In this document: positions 17,182 through 25,722 of the stretch, in pieces
How the letters are laid out: the number at the start of each line of letters is the position of its first letter
Position numbering within the stretch: the first letter of the stretch is position 1
NCBI GenBank assembly: GCA_022790755.1
Contig: JAAVXR010000053.1
Coordinates: 1-49,709, forward strand
DNA length: 49,709 nucleotides
Reading direction: 5' to 3'
Source of the DNA: Hespellia sp.
GTDB taxonomy: Bacteria; Bacillota; Clostridia; Lachnospirales; Lachnospiraceae
Notes under the pieces: generated by a model
What the model was told of the DNA's origin: nothing
What the model saw: the letters and a program-made list of their open reading frames with translations, nothing else
Database searches by the model: none
Program-made: the position numbers and the translations under genes

Positions 17182-18360
17182 ATGGGCAATGACAGGCGGG
17201 AACGCTATGAACGTTTTAAACAAAAGCAGAGAAAAAAGCTTGGCTTGATTATTGCCGGGGTTTTTACCGTGTCTGTTCTTGTGCTTTCCATTGCAGGAAT
17301 TCTCAAACCGGATGTGAAGTTTTCCGAGGAAGAGAATCGTATGCTGGCTGAGAAGCCGCAGTTTAGCGTGGAGAGTGTGCAGTCGGAAAGCTATATGCAG
17401 AATATGGAGGCTTATACGGCGGATCAGTTTATTCTGCGTGACTGGTGGGTCAGTCTGAAGGTGCGCTGTGATCTGTTGTTTGGTAAGCGGGAGTTTAACG
17501 GTGTGTATCTCGGGAAAGATAAATATTTGATGAAAACACTGACGGAGCCGGATGAAAAGAATGTCAAGGCGAATTTGGAAGCGATCAGCGATTTTGCAGA
17601 TCGGAATTCAAAATTGGACATGCATCTCATGCTCGTTCCCAATGCGGCATTTGTTATGAAGGACTATCTCCCATCCGGGGCTCCTGTTCGGGATCAGAGT
17701 GCAGATCTGAAGTGGATTCAAAAGCAGCTTTCCGCTAACATCAGTTGTATTGACGTGACGCGAGCCTTGAAGCGACACGCGGAAGAAGGGGTGTATTATA
17801 AAACGGATCATCACTGGACAAGCAGAGGCGCCAGTTATGGCTTTGAAGCGGCGTCGATTGATCTGGGGATTGAGGAACCGGTCGAACAGTATGATATTTA
17901 TACGGTAGCAACGGATTTTTCTGGGACGTTGGCGTCGACGAGTGGATATCACAGTGCAAAGGATACAATTGAAATTTATGTGCCAAAGAATATTGAGATA
18001 CAGTATCTCGTCAGTGATTCGGATCAGGAAGAAAAACGGCCGACAGTTTACAATAAGAGCGCGTTGAAACAGAAGGACAAATATCAAGTGTTTTTTGGCG
18101 GTAATCACGCTTTGGTGGATATTACGACGGCAAATGAAACAAAGGACAGACTCTTGATTTTTAAAGATTCTTATGCGAACTGTTTTGTTCCGTTTTTGTT
18201 GCCTTATTATAATGAAATTGTGATGGTAGATCCGAGATACTATTACGATAATGTGGAAGCTTTGATGTCGAGTAAAGGCATTACGGATGTCCTTTTTTTA
18301 TACAATATGGATACATTTTTGACAGACAATTCTATTGCGGATGTGTTGGTTGAAGAATAG
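17182..18360 (+). CDS. DHHW family protein (AlgJ/AlgX-like)
   Basis: A 392-residue protein with a basic N-terminus, one membrane span (LGLIIAGVFTVSVLVLSIAG) and an extracellular domain carrying the namesake D209-H210-H211-W212. DHHW proteins resemble the SGNH-like acetyltransferase domain of AlgJ/AlgX and are typical partners of MBOAT proteins. ATG 17182 after TGGAGGG is preferred to the upstream ATG at 17161. The stop codon lies within the -35 to -10 region of the spoVAD promoter. Confidence 0.88.
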   Translation: MGNDRRERYERFKQKQRKKLGLIIAGVFTVSVLVLSIAGILKPDVKFSEEENRMLAEKPQFSVESVQSESYMQNMEAYTADQFILRDWWVSLKVRCDLLFGKREFNGVYLGKDKYLMKTLTEPDEKNVKANLEAISDFADRNSKLDMHLMLVPNAAFVMKDYLPSGAPVRDQSADLKWIQKQLSANISCIDVTRALKRHAEEGVYYKTDHHWTSRGASYGFEAASIDLGIEEPVEQYDIYTVATDFSGTLASTSGYHSAKDTIEIYVPKNIEIQYLVSDSDQEEKRPTVYNKSALKQKDKYQVFFGGNHALVDITTANETKDRLLIFKDSYANCFVPFLLPYYNEIVMVDPRYYYDNVEALMSSKGITDVLFLYNMDTFLTDNSIADVLVEE

Positions 18361-18383
18361 AACTCCTTATTTTGAGCATACTA
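18354..18383 (+). promoter_or_regulatory. Predicted SigG promoter of spoVAD-spoVAE
   Basis: AGAATA at 18354-18359 and CATACTA at 18377-18383, with a 17-bp spacer, closely match the SigG consensus. The -35 overlaps the stop codon of the DHHW gene and the -10 lies inside the terminator hairpin. Transcription would start near 18390, about 26 nt before the spoVAD ATG. Confidence 0.7.
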
Positions 18384-18411
18384 TCGGTATCGCTTGAAAT
18401 AAGGAGTTTTT
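18361..18411 (+). terminator. Terminator hairpin that also contains the spoVAD ribosome binding site
   Basis: AACTCCTTATTT (18361-18372) pairs perfectly with AAATAAGGAGTT (18397-18408), and an inner stem (GC then ATAC with GTAT and GC, one bulged C) is capped by a 5-nt loop. Five T residues follow at 18407-18411. The right arm carries AAGGAG (18401-18406), the spoVAD Shine-Dalgarno site. RNA entering from the DHHW gene would form the full hairpin; RNA starting at the SigG promoter would lack the left arm. Confidence 0.75.
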
Positions 18412-18415
18412 GAAT

Positions 18416-19426
18416 ATGAGTCTAATGAAAGGAATGCAAAGTATTGAATTTGAGACTGCCCCGTATCTGGTGAGCAGTGCGTCTGTCGTTGGAAGCAAAG
18501 AGGCAGAGGGACCACTTGCAAAGCAATTTGATGTCACGAATCCGGATGATTTGTTTGGGGAGAAGACGTGGGAGGCGGCGGAGAGTACCATGCAGAAAGA
18601 AGCATGTACGCTTGCGCTGGGAAAGGGGCATTTGAAACCGGAGGAAATGCGCTTTTTGTTTGGTGGGGATCTGCTTCGGCAGGGAATTGCCACTTCTATG
18701 GGAGTGGAGACATTTCAGATTCCATTGTTTGGCCTGTTTGGGGCTTGCTCCACTTCCGGGGAAGCGTTGGCGCTCAGTGCAATGAGTGTGGCAGCGGGAT
18801 ATGCACAGTATGTTCTGGCGGTGACCTCCAGTCATTTTGGTAGTGCGGAAAAAGAATTTCGTTTTCCATTGGGGTATGCAAATCAAAGACCTCTTTCTGC
18901 ACAGTGGACGGTGACAGGAAGCGGGGCTTTTGTGGTTGGGACACGCAAGAGTCATGTGCGTATCACCGGAATTACGGTAGGTAAAATTGTAGATTACGGT
19001 CTAAAAGATTCTCAGAATATGGGGGCTTGTATGGCGCCGGCTGCTAGAGATACGATTCTGCGTAATCTGGAGGATTTTGGAAGAGAACCAAAAGATTATG
19101 ATCGAATTATAACAGGGGATCTGGGATATGTGGGCCACCGGATACTACTGGATCTATTGAAGGGAAAAGGTGTGGATCTGGAGAAGCAGCATTTGGACTG
19201 TGGAATGTTGATTTTCGATCAGAAAACACAGGATACTCATGCTGGAGGGAGTGGATGTGGATGTGCGGCGGTCACGTTGTCTTCCTATATTCTTCCCAAA
19301 TTGATGAAAGGTGAATGGCATAGGGTGCTGTTTGTACCGACAGGGGCTCTGATGTCGACAGTCAGTTTTAATGAAGGGGACAGTGTTCCGGGAATTGCAC
19401 ACGGGATTGTGCTGGAACACTGCTGA
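18416..19426 (+). CDS. spoVAD: Stage V sporulation protein AD
   Basis: A 336-residue thiolase-fold protein. SpoVAD binds dipicolinic acid and is essential for its uptake into the forespore. Typical features are FGACSTSGEALALSAMSVAA with the thiolase-type cysteine region, and the C-terminal HAGGSGCGCAAVTL. ATG 18416 lies 9 nt after AAGGAG; a TTG two codons earlier is too close to that site. The gene is separated from spoVAC by about 8 kb but keeps its partner spoVAE 15 bp downstream. Confidence 0.95.
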   Translation: MSLMKGMQSIEFETAPYLVSSASVVGSKEAEGPLAKQFDVTNPDDLFGEKTWEAAESTMQKEACTLALGKGHLKPEEMRFLFGGDLLRQGIATSMGVETFQIPLFGLFGACSTSGEALALSAMSVAAGYAQYVLAVTSSHFGSAEKEFRFPLGYANQRPLSAQWTVTGSGAFVVGTRKSHVRITGITVGKIVDYGLKDSQNMGACMAPAARDTILRNLEDFGREPKDYDRIITGDLGYVGHRILLDLLKGKGVDLEKQHLDCGMLIFDQKTQDTHAGGSGCGCAAVTLSSYILPKLMKGEWHRVLFVPTGALMSTVSFNEGDSVPGIAHGIVLEHC

Positions 19427-19441
19427 GAAAGGGAGGATTTT

Positions 19442-19798
19442 ATGGAATATATCAATGCATTTTGGATAGGAGGCGTCATATGTGCTTTGGCGCAGATTCT
19501 GTTGGATCGGACGAAGTTGATGCCTGGACGAATTATGGTTCTGCTAGTATGTACCGGCGCAGTGTTGGGGTTTTGTAATCTATATGAGCCGTTTCGGAAT
19601 TTTGCGCAGGCAGGAGCAAGCGTGCCTCTTCTTGGCTTTGGAAATACACTCTGGAAGGGTGTGAAGGAAGCGGTGGATCAGGAAGGCTTTATTGGGATTT
19701 TTATGGGAGGATTCAAGGCAAGTGCAATCGGTATTTCTGCGGCGTTGATTTTCGGGTATCTGGCGTCTTTCCTTTTCGAACCGAGGATGAAAAAATAG
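19442..19798 (+). CDS. spoVAE: Stage V sporulation protein AE
   Basis: A 118-residue membrane protein with about four spans, matching SpoVAE/SpoVAEb and related in sequence to SpoVAC (GASVPLLGFGNTLWKGVKEA corresponds to the SpoVAC signature). It is part of the dipicolinate channel. The start follows AGGGAGG, 15 bp after spoVAD, in the same predicted SigG transcript. No strong terminator is visible downstream. Confidence 0.94.
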   Translation: MEYINAFWIGGVICALAQILLDRTKLMPGRIMVLLVCTGAVLGFCNLYEPFRNFAQAGASVPLLGFGNTLWKGVKEAVDQEGFIGIFMGGFKASAIGISAALIFGYLASFLFEPRMKK

Positions 19799-19847
19799 AA
19801 TGTGAGATGAAGCATTTTAAGTAAGGAAATATGCGGAAAAAATGATG

Positions 19848-19876
19848 TTGTTTTTTATCTATAATAATGGTATTAT
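19848..19876 (+). promoter_or_regulatory. Predicted promoter of the Na/Pi cotransporter gene
   Basis: TTGTTT at 19848-19853, a 17-bp spacer and TATTAT at 19871-19876. A start near 19883 gives a leader of about 190 nt, unusually long for this window. Confidence 0.45.
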
Positions 19877-19880
19877 TAAA

Positions 19881-20071
19881 ACAGCGTGGATTGATAATAT
19901 ATGGAGATGATAGCTTAACATATATGATTAGTCTGCGCTGTCAATTTGTGGTTTAATAACTAACTACCTGTTTGTGCTGAGAAACGAGCACAGAATGGAG
20001 GAACGGGTGAAAGAAAAACATTTCACCCATGCCTATTTGTGCTGTGGAACAAGCACGGAATGGAGGAAAAT
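19881..20071 (+). promoter_or_regulatory. Long structured leader with two tandem hairpin/Shine-Dalgarno modules
   Basis: ACAGCG (19881-19886) can pair with CGCTGT (19936-19941), enclosing ATATATG (19897-19903) with CATATAT (19919-19925). Then come two copies of a 33-nt module, 19971-20003 and 20036-20068. Each contains a GTGC/GCAC hairpin and ends GAATGGAGGAA. Between them a perfect 8-bp stem GGGTGAAA/TTTCACCC lies at 20005-20032. The second module provides the ribosome site of the transporter gene. The same module plus upstream stem precedes the kinase-like gene at 26611 on the minus strand. It may be a riboswitch, a protein-binding leader or a translated leader; I cannot name a known class. 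Confidence 0.65.
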
Positions 20072-21706
20072 ATGAATTATACTGGCATATTGATTCCCTT
20101 TGTGGGCGGTTTGGGAATGTTTATCTATGGCATGCAGATTATGGCGCAAGGTCTTGAAAATGCTGCTGGAAATCGTATGAAGTCACTGCTTGGTGTGCTG
20201 ACGCAAAACAAGTTTTTTGGTGTGCTTCTGGGGGCGTTTATTACGGCAGTGATACAGAGTTCATCAGCGACTACAGTTATGGTAGTCGGTTTTGTCAATG
20301 CGGGAGTGATGAATCTGTCGCAGGCAATGGGTGTCATAATGGGGGCCAATATTGGTACGACAGTGACCGGTTGGCTGGTGTCCAGTGTGGAGTGGGCGAA
20401 GTTTTTAAGTCCCGGGAATCTCGCGCCGATCGCGATTATGGCTGGTGTGATTGTGATGTTGACAGGGACAAGACGTTCTATGAAAGATGTCTCCAGTATT
20501 ATCATTGGTTTTGGGCTTCTGTTTGTAGGAATTACTACCATGTCCTCAGCAGTTTCCCCGTTACAGGAATCCGAGGCATTTCGTAATATTTTTATTGTGT
20601 TAGGCAGGAATCCGTTTTTGGGTATTATCGCTGGAGCAGTTGTGACCGCGATTATTCAGAGTTCTTCTGCATCCGTCGGTATTTTACAGAGTTTGGCGGC
20701 GGCCGGCCTGGTTCCATTTCATGCCGCGGTGTATATTATCATGGGACAGAATATCGGTACTTGTGTGACTGCGATGTTGTCCAGTGTGGGGGCCAAGAAA
20801 AATGCAAAGACGGCAGCACTGATCCATCTATTGTTTAATGTGATTGGGACGGTACTTTTCAGTATTTTTGCAATTGTATTTTTTTCTACGACCCACTCTT
20901 CCATTGGTTCCGGAATTATTACACAAACTCAGATCAGTATGGTGCATACACTTTTCAATATCACCACAACGGTTCTTTTGTTTCCGGCGTCCGGGTTGAT
21001 TGTGAAACTGGCCAGAAAGATTGGGCATGTGGAGGAGGATACAGTGGATGAAAGCAAGGTACTTTTGGATGAGCGTATGCTGGAGACGCCCAGTATTGCG
21101 CTACAGTCGATTCTTCAGGAAGTGGCTCGTATGGGACATATTGTGGAGGATACGCTGATAAAAGCGAAAGAGGTTATGTTTACAAAAGATTACCAGGAAA
21201 TCTTGGAAATCAAAGAGATGGAAGATAAAGTGGACCGTCTGTGCAGCGGAATCACAGAATATGTAATTAAACTCAGTACACTTTCCATCAGTGAGAAAGA
21301 ACATCAGGAGATTGCCCATTTGCTGCAGATTCTCTCAGATATGGAACGAATCAGTGATTATTGTGAGAATATCTCTGAATTTGCCGAGACCTTATTTGAA
21401 CGAAAAGTAGATTTTTCTGAAACCGGCACGAGGCAGATGAAAGATATGATAGAGGTTTGTTCAAACAGTTTTGTCTATGCCCTCAAGGCTTTTGAGTATA
21501 ATGATAAGGATGAAGCTCTAAACGTAATAGAAGAAGAGACAAAAGCGGATGATCTGGAAATTACGCTTCGGGCCGAACATATGCAGCGCATGGTGAATAG
21601 CCAGTGCAGTACGGATGCTGGAATCGTGTTTTTGGATGCGCTTGTCTGTCTGGAACGTATTTCGGATCATTCCAGAAATATTGCGGAAGAGATGTTGGCG
21701 GATTGA
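20072..21706 (+). CDS. Na/Pi cotransporter family protein with PhoU-like domain
   Basis: A 544-residue protein. The membrane half (to about 310) has two inverted NptA-type repeats, each with the QSSSAT/QSSSAS signature (AVIQSSSATTVMVVGF, AIIQSSSASVGILQSL) and the GxNIGTxxT motif (GANIGTTVTG, GQNIGTCVTA). The C-terminal half (about 335-540) is a helical PhoU-like domain. It should import phosphate with sodium. The start at ATG 20072 follows the leader's ATGGAGGAAAAT; an in-frame upstream ATG inside the leader is unlikely. Confidence 0.93.
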   Translation: MNYTGILIPFVGGLGMFIYGMQIMAQGLENAAGNRMKSLLGVLTQNKFFGVLLGAFITAVIQSSSATTVMVVGFVNAGVMNLSQAMGVIMGANIGTTVTGWLVSSVEWAKFLSPGNLAPIAIMAGVIVMLTGTRRSMKDVSSIIIGFGLLFVGITTMSSAVSPLQESEAFRNIFIVLGRNPFLGIIAGAVVTAIIQSSSASVGILQSLAAAGLVPFHAAVYIIMGQNIGTCVTAMLSSVGAKKNAKTAALIHLLFNVIGTVLFSIFAIVFFSTTHSSIGSGIITQTQISMVHTLFNITTTVLLFPASGLIVKLARKIGHVEEDTVDESKVLLDERMLETPSIALQSILQEVARMGHIVEDTLIKAKEVMFTKDYQEILEIKEMEDKVDRLCSGITEYVIKLSTLSISEKEHQEIAHLLQILSDMERISDYCENISEFAETLFERKVDFSETGTRQMKDMIEVCSNSFVYALKAFEYNDKDEALNVIEEETKADDLEITLRAEHMQRMVNSQCSTDAGIVFLDALVCLERISDHSRNIAEEMLAD

Positions 21707-21782
21707 GAAGCCATAGAGTGTTGTGTATGTGGAGCTGTTGGTCAGATGTAGTCTAACGAACGGAAATATCGTTTTACAGAAG

Positions 21783-21823
21783 TAGCGCCTTAGTTTATCG
21801 GACCAAGGGCGCTATTATTTTTC
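21783..21823 (+). terminator. Intrinsic terminator after the Na/Pi gene
   Basis: TAGCGCC (21783-21789) pairs with GGCGCTA (21808-21814) and is followed by TTATTTTTCT. It lies 77 bp after the stop codon. Confidence 0.8.
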
Positions 21824-21961
21824 TGAGAAAAACTAAATAAAATGATCCTTTTATCGGCTGTTGTTTGAGACTGAAATCTTAAGAAATGTTTAATAATTTG
21901 CTATGTAAATGTTTGGAAAATAGTAGTATACTTTTTTTATTATAAGGATTGGAGTGGTAAT

Positions 21962-22696
21962 GTGGGTAATGTAATCGAAGTAAGGCATCTGTACAAATTT
22001 TACCGCGTTGGGGATGAGGTGGTAAAGGCTCTGAATGGAGTGGATTTCCAAATCAAAGAAGGGGAATTTTGTGCAATCGTGGGAACCTCCGGTTCTGGTA
22101 AATCAACATTGTTAAACATGCTGGCCGGATTAGAAAAACCGACAAAAGGAGAAGTCATTATTGCAAATGAGCATTTGGAACATCTGGAGGAGGACGAACT
22201 GGTTCGTTTCCGAAGAGAGCGTGTGGGATTCATTTTCCAGTCATTTCATTTGATCGGAACGATGAATGCGTTAGAGAATGTAGCGTTACCGTTGAGCTTT
22301 CGTGGTGTGGCAAAGTCCGTGCGGTTAAAAAAAGCCGATAAAATGCTCAATTTGGTGAAATTACAGAAACATAAGGCACATTTTCCAAACCAGATGTCGG
22401 GTGGGCAACAGCAGAGAGTCGGCGTAGCACGGGCGCTTGTTGTGGATCCCAAAATTATTTTTGCAGATGAGCCAACGGGTAATCTGGATTCCCATACGTC
22501 GGAAGAAGTGATGAAGTTGATGCAGGATATCGTACGCAAGGAGAAGAAGACGCTGGTGATGGTAACACATGATAATCATCTGGCAGAATATGCGGACCGT
22601 GTATTTCATATTATTGATGGAAATATCGTGAAAATAGAGGAAAGAAAGCGAAAATACAGTGAAGAGAGTGAGGATGGAAGCCATGAAATGGAATAA
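21962..22696 (+). CDS. ABC transporter ATP-binding protein (MacB/LolD type)
   Basis: A 244-residue ATPase. Walker A is at 41-49 (GTSGSGKST), the signature MSGGQQQRVG lies near 145 and Walker B FADEPTGNLD near 165. The first 220 residues resemble LolD/MacB/FtsE-type ATPases that power FtsX-fold permeases; the last 20 residues are charged. Start GTG 21962 follows ATTGGAGTGG. It forms an overlapping operon with a secreted protein gene and a permease gene, which indicates a tripartite surface machine. Confidence 0.93.
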   Translation: MGNVIEVRHLYKFYRVGDEVVKALNGVDFQIKEGEFCAIVGTSGSGKSTLLNMLAGLEKPTKGEVIIANEHLEHLEEDELVRFRRERVGFIFQSFHLIGTMNALENVALPLSFRGVAKSVRLKKADKMLNLVKLQKHKAHFPNQMSGGQQQRVGVARALVVDPKIIFADEPTGNLDSHTSEEVMKLMQDIVRKEKKTLVMVTHDNHLAEYADRVFHIIDGNIVKIEERKRKYSEESEDGSHEME

Positions 22697-24230
22697 AAAG
22701 ATATTGGGGATCATGCTGGGATGGAGCCTTCTGGCGGCATCCATCGGGGGATTTGTATTGCCAGCGAGGCAGGTGAAGGCGGAGGATGATGCATCGACTG
22801 TAGATTCAGAAGTACATACATTAGAGGAAAGAGCTGTTTCACAGATTCGACTGACAGTAGGGGACGGGCAGACAACGCCACAGTATGAAGCTGGACAGGA
22901 AGTGCAGTTAGAAGTAAAAGTGACTAACCAGGGAAGTGCAGATGCTCAGAATGTCAGAGTTCAGCCAGTGATAGAGAATTTAGCAGATTGGCCGTTTGAG
23001 ACAGGAAAATGGAATTATGAGCAGAATCTGGGGACAATACCGGCTGGCGATACTGGAACAGCAGTTTACGGCGCAGATGAAAAATTGAAAGTGCGTGGTG
23101 ACGTGGAGACGAAGACGTATACGCTAAAGTTTCAAATTATTTACGATGACGGGACGGTTGAATACGATCCGATTGTGAAAAGCGTCTACGTAAGCACAAC
23201 CGCGGCTCCCAAACCCGAGGAAGAAGCTCCAAAAGACGATGTCAATGCCGGTATGGATATGATGGGCGATGGCGGTGTTTATAACAGTGATCCGATACCG
23301 GTGGGCGGTTCTTCTACCAATGGATCGGTGCCCAGAGTGATTATCGCTGGTTTTAGTACGGAGCCGGGAGAAGTCAATGCGGGGAGCGATTTCAAACTGA
23401 TTATCCATGTGAAGAATACGTCTTCCAAAACAGCGGTTTCTAATATGGTATTCGATATTCAGGCGCCAGCGTCCGGTACAGAAGCAGCGGCGGAAGCACC
23501 GGCATTCCTTCCGGCTTCCGGTGGGAGTTCTATCTACCTGGAGAAAATCCCTGCGGGGGGAACAAAGGACATTTCGATTCAATTGAATGCACGTGCGGAT
23601 CTGGTGCAAAAGCCGTACAGTGTGGAAGTAGCTATGAAGTATGAGGATAGCGATGCCACGCAGTACGAGGCGTCTTCCAGCGTGGCAATTCCGATCAAGC
23701 AGGCAGCAAGATTTGAATTCAGCGAGCTGCAGATTTCACCGGAAAATATTCAGGTGGGAGAGGAAGCCAATATTACATGCAGTATCTACAATACAGGGCG
23801 TACAAAGTTGTATAATGTCAAAGCAAAGTTTGAGGGCACGGGGATCAGCGCGCAAGAAGTTTTTGTGGGAAATTTGGAGTCTGGTGCAACTGGCTCCATT
23901 GATGGAATGTTGGTCGGAGAATCCGAGATGATGGCAGATACAAAATGCAAGATGATCGTTTCTTATGAAGATGAGGCGGGAAAAGTTTCTACTGTAGAGC
24001 AGGAGTTTCAGATTGAAGTCCTTGCGGCAGCGGATGAAATGGATAATATGATGATGGAAGAAATTCCAGAGCAGTCAGGAATGCCAATTCTCCCGATTGT
24101 TATTGTAGTAATAATTCTTGTGGCGGTCACAGTTGCTGTGATCGTGATCCGAAAGAGTCGCAGAAAAAAGGCACGGAAGGAAGAGGAGGATTTGTTGGAT
24201 GAGGTGGATCGATTTATTGAGGATGAGTAG
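22683..24230 (+). CDS. Secreted, C-terminally anchored CARDB-like protein of the ABC operon
   Basis: A 515-residue protein with a signal peptide (ILGIMLGWSLLAASIGGFVL), three beta-rich repeats resembling CARDB/NEW3-type adhesion domains (LEVKVTNQGSADAQNVRVQP; FKLIIHVKNTSSKTAVSNMV; ITCSIYNTGRTKLYNVKAKF), and a C-terminal membrane span (LPIVIVVIILVAVTVAVIVI) with a basic then acidic tail. It probably sits outside the cell and works with the MacB-like permease, much as adaptor proteins do in MacAB systems, but it is not a MacA homologue. It overlaps the ATPase gene by 14 bp and the permease gene by 32 bp. Confidence 0.8.
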   Translation: MKWNKKILGIMLGWSLLAASIGGFVLPARQVKAEDDASTVDSEVHTLEERAVSQIRLTVGDGQTTPQYEAGQEVQLEVKVTNQGSADAQNVRVQPVIENLADWPFETGKWNYEQNLGTIPAGDTGTAVYGADEKLKVRGDVETKTYTLKFQIIYDDGTVEYDPIVKSVYVSTTAAPKPEEEAPKDDVNAGMDMMGDGGVYNSDPIPVGGSSTNGSVPRVIIAGFSTEPGEVNAGSDFKLIIHVKNTSSKTAVSNMVFDIQAPASGTEAAAEAPAFLPASGGSSIYLEKIPAGGTKDISIQLNARADLVQKPYSVEVAMKYEDSDATQYEASSSVAIPIKQAARFEFSELQISPENIQVGEEANITCSIYNTGRTKLYNVKAKFEGTGISAQEVFVGNLESGATGSIDGMLVGESEMMADTKCKMIVSYEDEAGKVSTVEQEFQIEVLAAADEMDNMMMEEIPEQSGMPILPIVIVVIILVAVTVAVIVIRKSRRKKARKEEEDLLDEVDRFIEDE

Positions 24231-25614
24231 TTCAAACCTCAAGCGAAGAAAACTCAGAACCTTTCTTACCGTTCTAGGGGTTGTAATCGGGGTCGCTTCG
24301 ATTGTTGTGATGGTTTCTCTTGGTCTTGGTCTGAAGCAATCTCTGTATCGGGAACTGGAACAGTCCGGAGGGCTGACCGGTATCACGGTATCGGGAAAAG
24401 AAGTCGGGAGTTCTATGATCTATTATTCTGACGATGACGGAGAAGAATCGAACAAATATATAACAGATGAGACGATTCAGGAGCTGCAGGAGTTGGAACA
24501 TGTAAAATGTGTGAGTCCGACGCTGGAGATGTCTTCTATTTTACTAAAAGGAAATTACTATGGCTATATTCAGTTGATGGGATTGCCACGGGAAGAACTG
24601 GCGCGTCAGAATATGAAAATGGTGCCGGGAAGTTCTTTGCCGAAGGAAAATTCGGCTTCTTTGGATCTGGTGATTGGAAATGGTATTCCTACCATGTTCT
24701 ATGAGAAAGGTACAAATAGAGGATACTGGGATACGCAGGAACTGCCGGATATAGATTTTATGAACGATTCCATGTTTCTGGTGCTGGATCAGGATGCATA
24801 TTTTTCTTCGCAGAGTTCTGGTTTGAATGTCGGAGATACGGGAGAGGGATCTGGTGATGGGTCCGGAGCGACATCCCAGAAGCCGCCCAAAAAGTATGTA
24901 GTGCATGCGAGCGGAATGGTGGATGGAGGCGTAGATGTCTATACGGCGAACTATTATTATGTATATTGCGATATTGATGTATTAAAATCTATGTTGAAAA
25001 AAGAATATGCCGGAAGAGTCATTCCGGGTCAGCCATCGACGAAGACAGGAAAGCCTTATCGGTTCTTTGCATATTCTTCTGCAAAAATCCAGGCAGATAA
25101 TATGGAAAATGTGGAAGAGTTATCCAGAACCATACAGAATATGGGATATCGTGTCAGCACGAATGCGGAATATATGGAAAGTGCACAGAAAGAATTAGTG
25201 ATGGTAGAAGCGGTTCTTGGTGGAATTGGCGCGATTTCTCTGTTGGTTGCGGCAATTGGTATTGCCAATACGATGATGATGTCCATTTATGAGCGTACGA
25301 AAGAGATTGGGGTCATAAAGGTTCTTGGCTGCAGTCTGAAAAATATTAAGCAGATGTTCTTGTTGGAAGCGGCATATATCGGATTTGCCGGTGGACTTGT
25401 CGGAAATATTCTGAGTTTTCTGTTGTCCGGTATTATAAACATGTTGACTGGAAATGGCAGTGCAATGGGACTGGATGGGGATATTTCTTATATTCCGCTC
25501 TGGTTGGTGGCAGTTTCCATGTTGTTTGCGATATTTGTCGGAATGGCCGCTGGTTATTTCCCAGCGTTGCGGGCGATGCGACTGAGTCCGTTGGCTGCAA
25601 TAAGAAATGAGTAA
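24199..25614 (+). CDS. ABC transporter permease (MacB/FtsX fold)
   Basis: A 471-residue permease with four membrane spans in the MacB arrangement: one N-terminal span (FLTVLGVVIGVASIVVMVSL), a large extracytoplasmic domain (about 50-330) and three C-terminal spans. The coupling segment YERTKEIGVIKVLGCSLKNI and the terminal ALRAMRLSPLAAIRNE are diagnostic. The extracytoplasmic part contains a Gly/Ser-rich linker (about 215-225). It likely uses mechanotransmission to export or release a surface substrate together with the ATPase and the CARDB-like protein. Confidence 0.92.
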   Translation: MRWIDLLRMSSSNLKRRKLRTFLTVLGVVIGVASIVVMVSLGLGLKQSLYRELEQSGGLTGITVSGKEVGSSMIYYSDDDGEESNKYITDETIQELQELEHVKCVSPTLEMSSILLKGNYYGYIQLMGLPREELARQNMKMVPGSSLPKENSASLDLVIGNGIPTMFYEKGTNRGYWDTQELPDIDFMNDSMFLVLDQDAYFSSQSSGLNVGDTGEGSGDGSGATSQKPPKKYVVHASGMVDGGVDVYTANYYYVYCDIDVLKSMLKKEYAGRVIPGQPSTKTGKPYRFFAYSSAKIQADNMENVEELSRTIQNMGYRVSTNAEYMESAQKELVMVEAVLGGIGAISLLVAAIGIANTMMMSIYERTKEIGVIKVLGCSLKNIKQMFLLEAAYIGFAGGLVGNILSFLLSGIINMLTGNGSAMGLDGDISYIPLWLVAVSMLFAIFVGMAAGYFPALRAMRLSPLAAIRNE

Positions 25615-25722
25615 AGGATATACTTCCTACTAAATTTGTGATAATACCAGAAATATAGGATGATTTCTTGTAGAGATCAATATCTTGTGTTAGAATAGGC
25701 AAGAAGTACAAAATTAGCTTTG

